A stretch of DNA of 64,000 nt, from contig NC_058165.1 of the NCBI RefSeq assembly GCF_020080835.1, positions 15,369,915 through 15,433,914 of the forward strand, in the 5' to 3' direction. Under the pieces are notes generated by a model, which worked only from the letters and a program-made list of their open reading frames with translations, ran no database searches and was not told the origin of the DNA. Source of the stretch: Cotesia glomerata. Its lineage: Eukaryota; Arthropoda; Insecta; Hymenoptera; Braconidae. Position 1 is the stretch's first letter. The number at the start of each line of letters is the position of its first letter. A program made the translations under genes and the position numbers. Of the stretch, positions 33,390 to 45,747 are shown piece after piece.

Positions 33390-34363
33390 GTAATAACCTT
33401 TAAATAATACTTTATAGAAGTAAATTATGAATATTTTTGAAGTGAAACTTCTTTACCGACGTATGAGAGAAATTTTGTAGCAATGTAAAAAAAAAATCGT
33501 CACAACTTTCCGTTACGCGCCATGTTGTTTTTTTTTTTATCAAAGTTCAGTATAGCGCCGTAAAGAATAAATCTAGTAAGCATTATTAATTCTAAAAACA
33601 ATTAAAAAAACTAATCAAATGTTAATTTAAAAATAAAACAAAACAATTATTAGTAAATAAAAATATTTATTTTTACATATTTTTTAATTATTGTTTCTAA
33701 TGATTTATCTATTAATTTTGAATTCTATAAAATCATTGCATGTCTACAAGATTAACTGTCATCAAATAATTGTATTACTTTGAATAGATAATTCCAATTA
33801 TTTACTCATAACTTGTGTAATTGAGTAAGTTATTAAATATTTGCTTTGAATTATTTTTACTAAGTTATGGCATGAAATATGAATATCGAGGGTCTAATTA
33901 GCAATTGGTCTAACTCCTTATTTTATAGAAGGTGATTTTTTAACATTTTGATGTAGCAATAGTTCAATTTTAAATTATTGGAATGATCCAAACTAAAATA
34001 TTATACCTCTATTAGTTATTAAATGGTTTTTAAAGTGATAATAAATTTTTAACTAATTGTTTTCGAATAAATGGAAGATTTTCTAAAATGGAGTTAAACA
34101 ATTTGCTAATTAGAACATCGATATTAAAGTTCTTTATATAATTTTGGTAAACTGATTAACTAATTTTTAGATTAAATAATGGCAGAATCTAAAAAATGAC
34201 AACAATGGTAATGACTATGAGATCATAATTGATGAAATACAATAATTAAATCTACCAACCTTGCAGTTCACTATGTGACTACTGTGACTTGTGAACTATA
34301 AATAAATAAAATTTTGCTTTATTAAATAATGACTTTTGTTAAATTACACTGTACTTTTTTAAC

Positions 34364-34570
34364 TATTGACGTTTTTAAAAATATAAGCTCATCCCGATGT
34401 TACACTCATCAAGAGCTTTCATGTGAGTACCCACATGCATTTTGATATATTTTTCATATATAGATAGATATAATACATATAAATATATGAAAAATTGATG
34501 TGGGTACTTAAATGAAAGGTCTTGATGAGTGTAACATCGAGATGAGCTTATATCTTTAACAACGTCAATA
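34364..34570. repeat. Fold-back (207 bp) in transposase intron 2
   Basis: TATTGACGTTTTTAAAAATA pairs with the complement of the right end, and ATGTTACACTCATCAAGAG occurs in both arms in opposite orientation. The apex is TATATAGATAGATATAATAC-like. Confidence 0.9.
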
Positions 34571-35034
34571 GGTCACAAGATACAGGGTCATTTCTTAACT
34601 ATGTATCTAGAGATAGAACATTTTCGAATACAGCCTAAGTACTTATCATCATAAACTAACTATTGGTGAGAATGATATGAAACCTTAAAAAGGCACAACT
34701 CCAGGTCAAAACTTTTCCAACGATACCAAATTTAACCATAAAAACCCATTTTATCATATAAATACACTGGCCACAAAATTTCGCTTATTCTCTTAATAAT
34801 ATAGATAAGAGCAATGATAAAATGAATTACTCATATTATTTGTATGCATGTCTATAATACCAAAATAGCTTTAATTTAATCCGGAAAAATTTTTTTTTCT
34901 AAAGTCTCATCTACCTAATTTCTGTGAAGTTATAAATAGTAAAAAAATGATGTCATAAAGAAGTTTCACTTCTTACCTGTGTACTCTGGTACACACACAT
35001 ATTTTTTTTTATCTTATAACTCTGATGTGTTTAG

Positions 35035-35094
35035 GCTGAAGAACGCTTGGACGAGCCTTTTTATGAGTCAACTTCGAATGATTTTCATCAGCAG
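35035..35094 (+). CDS. CACTA-type transposase, exon 3
   Basis: Acceptor GTGTTTAG, 20 codons (AEERLDEPFYESTSNDFHQQ), donor GTATTA, phase 0 at both ends, so it joins exon 2 and exon 4 without loss of frame. Confidence 0.65.
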
Positions 35095-35432
35095 GTATTA
35101 AAACTAAATAAATATTATCTTACTGAACCTGAAAGAACTACTAGAAAAACTATAATTATTCTAACAGTAGCATAAAAATTGGAGAGTATAGCAATGAAAA
35201 TTTTTAATTGAATTTTTCCAAAAATTTGAAATAAAAATTATACAAAAACTACTCAAATAATAAATTTAGATCTTTATTTTTTGATTCAAAAATTTTTGGT
35301 AAAGTGTGATTATTAGAAATTGAAAAATGCACCAACTACACATAAAAATGCATATATAATTTATATTTCTCTTTTTTATACATTTTTTATGTAGTTTTAC
35401 ATAAAACAAAAAATATATAATCTATATATATA

Positions 35433-35876
35433 TTTTTTCTTCATACCTCGGTCGAAAGTACGTATTTTCCTCCCTAATAGCAGAAATGAAAGTTTAACAT
35501 TTACTCCCTGTGAGAAGTACACGCGCGCTCTCTATAACAGCGGGAGGAAAAATTTCTCATGCGTAATTACACTCGCAACTAGGGACTATTTATTCTGTCG
35601 CTATAACAAATTTTTAACCGCTGTCATTTCTGTTGCTACCTTCAACCTTAAAAATAATTTTTTGCTCGACGGGCAGAAAGCGTCAAATTTCGGCCCGCTG
35701 CGCTAAACGAAATTGCCACTTTCTGCCTTCGTCGAGCAAAAAATAGCATACACTCCTCGGGAAGTAAATAAGAAAGCCTCAGATCACATGTTTGTTGACC
35801 TCGGCTTCGCCTCGGCCAACAATTACATGTGATCTGAGACATTTCTTACTTTACTTCCCTCGGTGTGTAATATACT
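35433..35876. repeat. GC-rich double-hairpin element in intron 3
   Basis: Two hairpins: 35660-35744 (TTTTTGCTCGACGGGCAGAA with its complement) and 35750-35868 (CCTCGGGAAGTAA, CTCAGATCACATG, apex CTCGGCTTCGCCTCGG). It ends GTGTAATATACTAATT, as does the hairpin ending at 36832. Not coding. Confidence 0.8.
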
Positions 35877-36566
35877 AATTAATGTTGTTTTGTCGTCTGT
35901 TAATTTAATATCAAAGTACTATTAAAGACAATTCTATACTCCTACCAATAAACCATCGTTAGAATGCTTATCTACAAATTTTAATTTGAATAATCAAATT
36001 ATGAATTATCAAAACTATATATTTAGTGGAGATACGATTTTTAATTGTTCTAATATCAAGTTTGAAAACTGTGTTTTTATGGAAGTATTATTAATAATTG
36101 TGATCATTCAATTGAAAATGAAAACGACAAAAAAACACAATAAGAGTTTTTAGCTTATAATATGTTTTGTTTTATAAATTTTATAATAACTAATATAATT
36201 TGTTAAACTAATAAAAATGAATACATCTTTGATAAAATGAAATTTATTTATTACACTGAGAAAAAAAACTTTTACTCAATTAACAATTTCTTGGTACAAA
36301 AAATTCGATGACGATCAAATATTCTATTATTATTAATTATTAATTTCTGAAGAGAAGAGCGTCAATATTTATCTTTGAATAATAGATAAACAAGAGAATA
36401 GCTTTATTTAAATTAAGTAAAATTATTTCAATCAATTAAACTAGTTCTTGAGCTAAAATATATATTCTTGAAAATTTTCAAGAACATGAATTCTTGTATC
36501 AAGAAAATTTTCTTAATAAAAGTATTTTTTTTCTCAGTGTATTAAAAAATATGACCAGACTTGACT

Positions 36567-36845
36567 CTTCGAATGTATTTGATGCCTGCCCCCGACCAGC
36601 AGCACTCGCTTCGCTCGTGCCGCAAATGTCGGGGCAGGCATCAAAACATACTTATCAACATTTAAAGTTAAAAATAAAATTAATAACGTACTTTCGACCG
36701 GCTATGAAGAAAAATCGTATACACTACACGGCCCGAAAGTTGAAATCTCGTTCCTGCGCGTCATTATGCCCTCGGCTTCGCCTCGGGCATAATGACGCGC
36801 AGGGTCGAACATTCAACTTTCGGCCCTTGTAGTGTAATATACTAA
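36567..36845. repeat. Two further GC-rich hairpins in intron 3
   Basis: 36571-36644 has arms TTTGATGCCTGCCCC / GGGGCAGGCATCAAA with apex CTCGCTTCGCTCG. 36719-36832 has arms ACACTACA, GGCCCGAAAGTTGAA and GCGCGTCATTATGCCC with apex CTCGGCTTCGCCTCGG. The frame at 36494-36832 simply crosses both. Confidence 0.85.
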
Positions 36846-37659
36846 TTTTTAATGAATCCACAAATATTAAGAAACAAAAGAAAACATGAAATTTTTAGAT
36901 AATCGTTTTTAGACTTCAATAAGTAATTATGTTTGTAAAAATACACGTTAAAAAGGTAATGGAAAAATTAAAGTTTCAAACACCAGCCAAGTCCCTCTGG
37001 TGTGAAACTGGAAGAATGACTGTACTTCAGAGTAAACACCGATAAATGAGAATTTTTACATTTTCTGTTATTCACAATTAATTTCTCAATAAAAAATTAA
37101 TAAGCTACTGACAGCTTTAAGCTTCTTGCAACTAAAATTACACTCAAAACTGGAATATTTGGTATTTTCAATTATCAGTTATTATTGCCAGATAAAATCT
37201 CAGTTAAAACAATGTTAAGTGTAATACTTGTAGCAATTTTAATTACAGGGATCTGTTTTTACTTGAAAAACAGTATTTATTTTCCAATACTCTTTTTTTC
37301 GTATAGCAGCCATAATTTTCAAGATAATTTATATCATGCAAGAAAACTTTGAAATTTGGCGATTTTATATTTTATAAAATTTGTAGTAATTCAATCAAAC
37401 AGTATGCAACAATCGATGTAAGAAAAACCCTTTTCCTTAAAAAATAGCCTGAAATTAATGAAAAAAAAAAAAGTGGATTATAGATGAAAAAGCGTTTGTC
37501 TGTAGAGGGTTAATAATCGTTTATTATTAAAGCAATAACACCCATATCTACTGTCATTCTACAATTTTATATTTAGAAAAATCTTCGAGAGAGAAAATAA
37601 AAATCAGAACTTTAAACGTCTAGACACACCAATGTTTGCAGAATATTATTAAATAGCTT

Positions 37660-38300
37660 ATTGAAAAGAAAAATATATTTTTTTTAATTATTAAGATAAG
37701 AGCACTAGTACCGGCTCACTATTCGGTTGTGACAAAACAAAACTTAATAATAAAAACATTTCCAATGATTATAAGGTTATACTGTAAAATTATAAGACAG
37801 AAAAATGATTTTTTATTTAACTGATATAAATAATTAATATTTGTATTTGAAAACACTTAGTTATCTATTCCAGTACCGACTCACGGAAAATTGACGGGAA
37901 CTACTACGTAGTTGTGGATCAGTAAATTATCCCAGTACCGAATTTCATAAATGTGCTTGTACGAACTTATTAAAAGTATTAGTTTATTTTATTATTTACT
38001 AAAAATACTTTCAAAATATGAGCAATCATAATTTTTAATAATTATTTATTTAAAATAATTTAAACCACAAACAAAAAGCAGAAACAATTATAATATTGCC
38101 TCTAGCACTCCATTCGATTTTTTCATTCAATACTGCCTCTCTTTTCACTTTGTCATATTTGTAAAAATTTTCTTGTAAATAATGAATAAATATTATTAAT
38201 TAATTACTTTACAATTCACGTATAAAAATTTAATGCAATAAATGAAAACAGTAAACAAATATTTTTTAAAGAAATTAATGTTAAAGTCACTTTTAAAATC
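37660..38300. other. Intron 3 sequence with degenerate GTACTGGCTCA-like motifs
   Basis: Phrases such as GATAAGAGCACTAGTACCGG (37697) and CAGTACCGACTCACGG (37873) resemble those at 39131 and 39540. They may be ends of small elements, but boundaries are not clear. Confidence 0.35.
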
Positions 38301-38970
38301 TTAAGGGGAACACCACTATGACGATCGAAAAAAATAGGTGATTTTCTGGAATTTTTGACACGGAAAATAAAGGAATTTAGGGATCGGATTTTTTTTATTT
38401 TATAAAGGGTACATTAGAGATTTTTACCCTAAATTTTTATAAAAAAATATTTAATTATTACAAAGTTATTAACAATCTCGTAGAGTACTAGAAAAAATTT
38501 CCCCCTCCATGGTCGGTTCGATAACTCAAAAACGGATCATCTGAAAATAAAAACCAAAAGTGTTTTTTAATCAATAAGGATGTAGTTATCATCCCACGTA
38601 CGGAATTTGAAAAGTTTTTAATTTTTAAAAAATTGCGACTAATTGAAAATTTTCTCGCTATTCTTACTGTTTTTTTTTATTTTAACCCGGCTAAAAATCT
38701 TTAAAATAAAAAATTTTTAATTCTGTACGTGCGACGATAACTACATCCTTACTGATTAAAAAGCAATTTGGGTTTTATTTTCAGATGATCCGTTTTTGAG
38801 TTATCGAACCGACCGTCGAGGGGGAAATTTTTTCTAGTGCTCCACGAGATTGTTAATAATTTTGAAATAATAAAATTTTTTAATAAAAATGTAGGGTAAT
38901 AATTTTTAATGTACCCTTAATAAAATAAAAAATCCGATCCCCAAATTCGTCATAGTGGTGTTCCCCTTAA
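38301..38970. repeat. Fold-back element, 670 bp, in intron 3
   Basis: TTAAGGGGAACACCACTATG is matched by the complement of CATAGTGGTGTTCCCCTTAA at the right end. The inner blocks GGTCGGTTCGATAACTCAAA and AACGGATCATCTGAAAATAA pair as well. The arms are ~300 bp with a short AT-rich centre. Confidence 0.92.
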
Positions 38971-39708
38971 ATTTATACTTTTTAAATTTATTGATTGAAA
39001 AAGAAAATTTTATTCATCAAGGCATTCAAATAAAGTAAATTTTCACTTTTATTCTGCTTAAAAACAATAAATAGAACTTAATGATAAAATACTTATAACA
39101 AATCATAAGTTATGATAATAAATAAACTGTGAGCCAGTACTAGTTCCGTACGTAAAAAGATCAGAAAAAGTAGTGAATCGCAATATTTTAGATGTTAATT
39201 ATTAAAAATAATATTTAACTTTTTAAAAACATAGATCGATGATTAAAAATTACAAAAATGAATTCACCTATATTTTGGCGTGTATATATACCCGTTATTG
39301 GTGACTTTTGAAATCAGTGTTATTGCTGTTGATAAACATTTATTGCAATGACAACCACCGAAAGCAGTTATAAGTCGTAACGGTCGCTTAAAAATGATTT
39401 AATTTCTTATAATTCAATAGAATAATCTTGTATGAAATTTTAAATTTTAATTAAAGACTAATTAAGTAATATTATTTTAGTTGTTTAATTTACTTTTCGT
39501 TACTAAATTATAATATAAGTACAAAAAATACTCCAAGTGAGGCAGAATGAGTGCCTGATCGGGTACTGGTACTCTTACTTTACTACATAGTCAAAGTTTT
39601 GTAATAGTTAGTAAATTATTTTATCTTTGTACTTTTTTGATCTATTAAACCACATATTTATTTGACTAATAGTTGTAATAATCGTTTACTTTTTTTTTTT
39701 TTTTACAG

Positions 39709-40173
39709 AATTTTAGTAATGAAAACAGCGCTGAAGAAAAATATAATGAGTCGCTATGTAAATGTACATCCATAACAAGAGGTGAAGCATTATTAATGAC
39801 ACTGCTGTTAGGAGCTCAGCAATCTTTACCGTGGACAACTATAGTAGCAATATTGTCTCTAATCAATACTTTGTTCGGTCATAAAGTAGTTCCAGAGTCA
39901 AAGTATCAACTTTTTAAACTATTGCAACTTAACGATAAAATGATTTGCTACCATATGTTTTGTAAGGATTGTTCACTATATATTGGGGCTCAAAATAATT
40001 CAAATTCTGAAGACTTGAAGTGTCCTAATTGCGGAATTGAGGATAATTCATCAAATATTTCGTTCTTCTTAACATTAGACATGGAAACGCAACTTAAGAC
40101 AATATTACAAGATAGTAAAGTACAAGAAGCTCTAATCGACCGTTTCGAAGGAAAAACCAAAAGGGGACTTTAA
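39709..40173 (+). CDS. CACTA-type transposase, start of exon 4 (zinc-ribbon part)
   Basis: It is open from the acceptor TTTTTTACAG in the frame of exons 1-3, reading NFSNENSAEEKYNESLCKCT. It includes GEALLMTLLLGAQQSLPWTT and the CxxC pairs of CKDCSLYIG and LKCPNCG. The TAA at 40171-40173 is premature: a GGGG run near 40165 appears to carry one base too many, since the protein continues in the next frame (DFNNIENITDGQIYKKLS). Confidence 0.75.
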   Translation, partial: NFSNENSAEEKYNESLCKCTSITRGEALLMTLLLGAQQSLPWTTIVAILSLINTLFGHKVVPESKYQLFKLLQLNDKMICYHMFCKDCSLYIGAQNNSNSEDLKCPNCGIEDNSSNISFFLTLDMETQLKTILQDSKVQEALIDRFEGKTKRGL

Positions 40174-41913
40174 TAATATTGAAAACATTACTGATGGACA
40201 AATATACAAGAAATTATCAACTGCAAATAATCCATTATCAGAAAATTTTAATTTAACATACACCTTTAATACAGATGGATGCCAAGCGTCAAAATCTAGT
40301 AAAATTTCAACCTGGCCAATCTATATCATTATAAATGAATTGCCTCCTAAATTGCAGATGAAGCATATGATTATGTGTGGTATTTGGATACATGAAAAAG
40401 AACCAAATATGCAAATATTTTTGAAACCATTCGTTGATCAAGGCAATAAATTATCAGAAAAAGGCTTTGAATGGAAGTTAAGAGATAGAATGATTGTTAG
40501 CAAATTCATTCCAATCTGTGCTGTTGTTGACTCAGTAGCGAGATGCAAGCTACTAAATATGAAAAAATTTAATGGTTCATACGGGTGTACGTTTTGTGAG
40601 CATCCGGCAGAAACTGTTGAAGGATATAAAAGTACACAATGAGTACAACAATTCCTCCGGATCGTAATGATGCATCAATCAAAAGCAAAATGGAACTCAC
40701 AGGTCAGAGTGAATATGTGAAAGATGTGATGGGCGTCTGGGGACCCTCACCACTGATGAATTTAAAATATTTTGACTTAGTTGATGGGATGTCCCCAGAC
40801 TACATGCACGCTTTTTTATTGGGTGCAGTGATGCAGCACACCGATATATTGTTAACATCCTTTGGTAAGGAGTATTATGTAGGTAATCCAAATCAACTGG
40901 AGATTATAAATAAAAGGATTATGAGCTTTAAACACCCAACTTGCATCACCCGGTCCCCGAGAGCTATAACAGATAGACAAATTTGGAAAGCTTCTGAATG
41001 GCGGTCATGGTTGCTTTTTATTCTTTGATTTGTCTCGAGGGATTACTCCCAAAAAATATTTAGATCATTTAGCAATGCTAGTGGAAGCATTAAATATTAT
41101 GCTATCAGAAAAGATAACAAAAGAACAACTGCGAGTGGCCGGATTTTTGTTAATCAAATATGCAGTTTTCTATCAAGATTATTTTGGTAAAAGTGCGATG
41201 ACTTATAATATACACCTACTTTTACATATGGAAAAAAGTATATTAAATCTAGGACCACTGTGGTGTCACAATGCCTTCTGTTTTGAAAATGAGAACCATT
41301 TTATCTTAAAACTGGAAAAAGTCCGTCTCATCTGCATATTCAGGTAGCAAGAAGATATATATTCGAAAAATCTTTGCCATCATTGGGTGACAAGATCAAG
41401 AAAAAGTCATGGATTTACAACTTTCTGTGAAAAAATATAACAGGAAGATTGAAAAAACATTTGAAGTGAATGGCTGTACATTAATTAGTAAAGGCAAAGA
41501 TTATAAATTAAATACACCAGAGAAGAATCTTTTGAATTCATCAGGAAAATGTAGATCATTTAATAGGTTTTATTTATAATGGTAATCGATACACTTCAGA
41601 AAGTTACCGCTTGTGTCAAAAATAAACGATTTCATCATAGAGTTAAGAGACGGAAATTTCGGTAAAATAAAAAATATCTGCTGTGTTGGAGATGATAATA
41701 CCGGAAAAAAATTTATATTTTTTACGACCAGATAAAACACATAAGAAATTTTTCTATCAATCCAAAAATGTGACAGTCCATAATATCGAAAAATGTTCTG
41801 TTACTGACAAGTTATCTGTATGTGAACCAGAAATGATAAAAGCAGCCCTGTATTTTAACTCGAGTACAAGAGCAAGATTATATTATAAAAATACCAAAAG
41901 GATGTTTTGGTGA
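40170..41913 (+). pseudogene. CACTA-type transposase, catalytic core and C-terminus (broken)
   Basis: Pieces in alternating frames: about 40170-40642 (catalytic NTDG region, GCTFCEHP), 40639-41028 (DYMHAFLLG, KASEWRSW), 41030-41320 (YNIHLLLHM, GPLWCHNAF) and less certain parts to 41913. Each break looks like a one-base change. The order of motifs is as in Tnp2-like transposases followed by a DUF4218-like region. Confidence 0.75.
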
Positions 41914-42881
41914 CTAGGAAAATTCATGTACACATTGTAAAAATTTGTAAATAATTGAGTCAAGTTAAAATTAATGTAATAATTCTTAAAGAAAGTTTTT
42001 CATCCATAGTTTTGAAAAAATCCTTCAAGTAAAAATGCTACTATGCCTCAAACGCAAGTTTTATAACATTTTGAAAACAAGTTTAGTTCTTTAACTTTGA
42101 AAAAAAATATTTCTCAACTGATTTTGTAAAAGTTATAGAAGATATCTAATAAACTGTAAATGTTTTTTACTACTTTCAAACATATAGATATAGTTAAATT
42201 AGTATGTGCCATTTTGAGATAACATATTTTTTCAATTCCAATTAGAGCCACCTTTGGAAGAGGTTTTTTACATCTTCCTGCAAATATTCAGCTTGTTCTT
42301 TAATTACTAAAAAAATTTTGCCTCAAAATGGCATACTCAATTATTTATATGTAAAATTTTTAATCTAATGTTAATAATTTTCAGAAATTTGTATGTTTTG
42401 TTGCTAAAAGTTCCACGCGATTCTTGAAAAATTTTTCTTTTGTAGCATGCTTTTCATGCATCACGTTATTTTTGATAGTTGGAGATTAGTAGATCTTCAC
42501 TACAACGTTGATTTCTATTGTTTTTTATACTATGTATCAGTCTGTCAAAGTTTCTTTGTATGATATAAAACTAAAAATTTTTAATAACGAAAAAGTGTTA
42601 CATTTATAGCTAAAACGCATGCTTCCTAAAGTCGGATATGATTAAATAGTTACAAATTTGTTAATTTTATATTTTAATAATTGGAAACTTTCATGATGAT
42701 TACTGAAAAAATTTATTTATAATAAATGTATAAAGTTAATTATCGAAAGAAATGTGAAATTAAATTTCAAAATGCATAACATTAGTATATTAATATCTTT
42801 TTACCAATAACATTCCCTTCTTCCTAATTCTTATATTCCTGACGATAAGTAATAAATATTAAAAAGTCACAACAACTTATT
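41914..42881. other. AT-rich stretch after the CACTA-type gene
   Basis: Probably 3' UTR and the right end of the element, but no terminal repeat was recognised. Confidence 0.5.
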
Positions 42882-43183
42882 TTCAGAAAATATAAATACT
42901 TTTTATAAATTACTGATGAATTCTGAAATAGTCTGAAAAATTATTGTTCTTGATTCCACTACATATGTACAAAATCTCTGAGAATTTCTGAAAAAGTCTT
43001 CCAGAAGAGTCCAAAAACGTTTAAAAATGCAGTCTTTAAAAAGCAGTATAAATCTTAAATATGTCTTCTCATACTTTTTCAGAATTTTTCAGAATTTTTC
43101 TGACTTATTTATTCTTCTACAATTTTTTTTTAGAATGCTGCAAGAATTAATCTGACTCCCTAGCAGAAAATATTTCCACCAGG
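42882..43183 (-). repeat. Dispersed repeat, reverse copy of 19259-19563
   Basis: Reverse complement of the repeat at 19259, ending in AAATATTTCCACCAGG directly at the gap. Confidence 0.85.
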
Positions 43184-43283
43184 NNNNNNNNNNNNNNNNN
43201 NNNNNNNNNNNNNNNNNNNNNNNNNNNNNNNNNNNNNNNNNNNNNNNNNNNNNNNNNNNNNNNNNNNNNNNNNNNNNNNNNNN
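43184..43283. other. Assembly gap (100 N)
   Basis: Exactly 100 N. Sequence type differs on the two sides (AT-rich repeat to the left, retrotransposon coding DNA to the right). Confidence 0.99.
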
Positions 43284-44777
43284 ATGTGCACACTAAATCG
43301 TAACGGAGCATCCACGCAAAACTTTAAGGAAACAGCCAGGTGCTTTCTCGAGACGCATATTGTAGACGATGACCAGGACAACGAAACCCCTGATCAGAAA
43401 AAGATTAGAGCCAACACAATTTTACTACCTGACACCGCGGACGCCGAACCGTTTACCCCGCGCGAACTAGATAAGGTCTTAAAAACACTGAAAAACAAGA
43501 AGGCCCCGGGGCCGGATTTGATAGAAAACAAGGTAGTTAAACGCGCAGGGGTTATCCTTCGCGACCAGTTCTTAGAGTTATATAATGCTTGCTAGGCGCT
43601 AGGAGCATTCCCAAAAGAGTGGAAAAAGGGGGCAATCATAATGTTAGTTAAAAGCACCGACAAAAACGCAAATGACCCTAAATCTTATCAGCCAATTTGC
43701 CACCTTTCGGGTTTAGGTAACGTGTTCGGGAGCTCATCAAAGAGCGACTTACTACCACAGTCTTAGCGGAGGGAAACATTTCGAGCCAACAATTTGGTTT
43801 CACAGTCAAAAAGTCAACGGAAGATGCAATTGTGGAGATGCGCCGATTTATAGACTCTTAAGAGAAGAGACTGGTGGTCGGACTTCTCTTCGATATCTCC
43901 GGCGCTTTTGACAACGTGTGGTGGCCGTTAGTACTCGAAGGTCTCAAGGCCAGATGCTGCCCTAGCAACATATACGCAGTAATTCGGAATTACTTTGAGG
44001 ACAGATCGGTCGCGCTGTCACGGTGTTTCGGTAGTGAATCGAAAACACCAACGCGAGGGTGCCCACAAGGATCAGTGCTAGGACCATTATTTTGGAACAT
44101 CATGTTCAACGATCTCCTCACTTGCTGACAATTTGCTCGTCTTAGTAGAAAGCTCTTCAAGAAATGAAGTAGAGCGTAATAGTCAAGTAGTAGTAGATAT
44201 GATACTGGACTGGTGCAGTTCCGCAAAGCTCGAACTGTCGAAGTCGAAGACTGAAGCCATCTTCCTCAAGAACAAATTTGTGCATCACGAGGGCCTCAAC
44301 GTGAAAAATCATAATAAAACAAGGCGCGCGAAACTAAGTAGAGTATTCGGGCGTATGCGGCGTATTGCGCGGGCGGAATGGGGATTGTGATACCCAGCTA
44401 TCTCCACCATATACAAGGGTTTCTTTATGCCTATCGTCACATATGCAGCGGCAGCTTGGAGTGACCGTTGCGATAAGGAGGACTGGAGACATCTTCGAGC
44501 ACTACAGCGTCAGGCGCTAATAACAACAACTACTGCCTACAGGACAGTTTCGCTTGACGGGATTTGCGTAGTCGCGGTTGCAGTGCCCATTCAGCTCGTT
44601 ATAGACAAACGGTGCGCGCGATACAACCTCCATATCGGCAAACAGGCTACCCTTGGAAACGTCGCCGTGCAGCCAGATGCAGAGGATCACCTTGTAACCC
44701 TTAGAACTGAAACCATAAGTCGGTGGCAAGAACAATGTGTTTTGTCGAAAACTATCCAATGCGGACAGCTCCCGTAA
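43284..44777 (+). pseudogene. Second R1-clade reverse transcriptase, broken (copy a)
   Basis: Consecutive fragments on the plus strand show reverse-transcriptase motifs in order: KNKKAPGPDLIENKVVKRAG, a damaged fingers region, LLFDISGAFDNVWWPLVLEG, TRGCPQGSVLGPLFWNIMFN and LSKSKTEAIFLK. The YADD block is lost at a frameshift near 44125. C-terminal parts follow (PIVTYAAAAWSDRCD, RTVSLDGICVVAV). DISGAFDN and GCPQGSVLGP are typical of R1-clade elements such as TRAS/SART (family knowledge). Several stops (for example at 43593 and about 43763) and frameshifts are present. Compared with copy b it lacks ~155 bp after the KTEAIFLK part. Codon use and GC content differ clearly from the surrounding AT-rich DNA. 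Confidence 0.85.
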
Positions 44778-45747
44778 TTAATTTTAAAAATGTGATGAAA
44801 TTAGGGTTAGGAAGTTAAATAAAAATACTTGGATTTTTTGGGGAACAATTTAGATGATTTATTTGTCCCCAAAGGACGAAAACCCAGCTAGGCTGAGAAA
44901 AAACCTCCTTGATGAAAATTATACAAGTAAATTGTATGTGTGTAAGTGTGTATGTGTAACTTACGTTGCAATAACGTAATAGGGGTGAGCTCAGCCGCCG
45001 TAGAGAGAAATTTATCGATAATTAAAATTTGTATTGTCCCAAGGTGGGAGCTGGTAATATTTAATTAATTAGATGAACTGTCTCAGTGTGAGAGCTAATA
45101 ATGTTCAATTAATTAAATGAATTGTCTCAGTGTGAGAGCTTATAATATTCAATTGATAACAAGATGTTGGTCAATTGAATTTATTGTTTTTCGTGTAGAA
45201 AATAGTCAAATGATTTTGAATTTAGAATTGAACTATTGATGAATTTGATTAAGTAAAATTGTAATTAAATGTTGGTAATGAATTCAATATAATTTAATAT
45301 TAATATCGCGCGTCAATAATGGATTGACTAAAGCCGCGTGGCTGTTGCAATCCTTTGTTAATATGGCGCGCAATGGCCGCGTGGCGTCACTAATTAAATC
45401 TACCTTGATTTTATTTATTTTAATTCACTGAACTATTGAACTGATTTGAATGATTTGAGAATTTAATTGTTATTGAAATTGAAGTAATTATTTATGTTTA
45501 ATAAATAATTTAAGTATTTGAACAAATTTAAGATGCAAGTAAGAAATATCGGGATCGAGTGATACAGAGTAGTCGTACTAGTACAAGAGTCCAAGCACAA
45601 CTGCTTATCGCCGACCACATGAGCCGGCTTCTCTCCCGTTAACCAAGACGCGCATGAGCGACGGCCATCGCGTGATACGATTATTCCCGAGTTGGAGCGA
45701 TCAAGCCCGAAGGCGCGATTCCTCTTATAAATTTTTACTGGATCTGC
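44778..45747. mobile_element. LTR-like insertion between the two R1 pieces
   Basis: AT-rich, non-coding DNA between two GC-richer retrotransposon pieces. It has a hairpin (TTTGGGGAACA / TGTCCCCAAA), a tandem GTCTCAGTGTGAGAGCT motif (45081 and 45122) and two CGCGTGGC phrases (45336, 45379). It may be a solo LTR or another element that entered copy a or b. No terminal repeat was proven. Confidence 0.4.

Larger units (their letters stand above)
32330..41913 (+). pseudogene. CACTA/EnSpm-type transposase gene, spliced, frameshifted in last exon
   Basis: Four exons join in frame: 32330-32426 (donor GTAAGT), 33130-33389, 35035-35094 and 39709-41913. The N-terminus MRRGPYQKYFDRFGKCAMPH is followed by an acidic linker. 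The last exon has a zinc-ribbon-like part (CKDCSLYIG, LKCPNCG), then FNTDGCQASKSSKISTWPI, GSYGCTFCEHP, VDGMSPDYMHAFLLGA, RSPRAITDRQIWKASEWRSW and YNIHLLLHMEKSILNLGPLW. These match the animal Tnp2-like transposase pattern with D in NTDG and D in DYMH as likely catalytic residues (family knowledge). The frame is lost by an extra G near 40165 and shifts again near 40640 and 41025, with further damage after 41320. Introns 2 and 3 (1.6 and 4.6 kb) hold hairpin elements. It is a recent but dead copy. Confidence 0.8.

Noticed and set aside
44941..44962. Microsatellite-targeted insertion of the second R1 family
   Set aside because: The short TGTGTGTAAGTGTGTATGTG stretch is inside the LTR-like insert, not at an R1 end.
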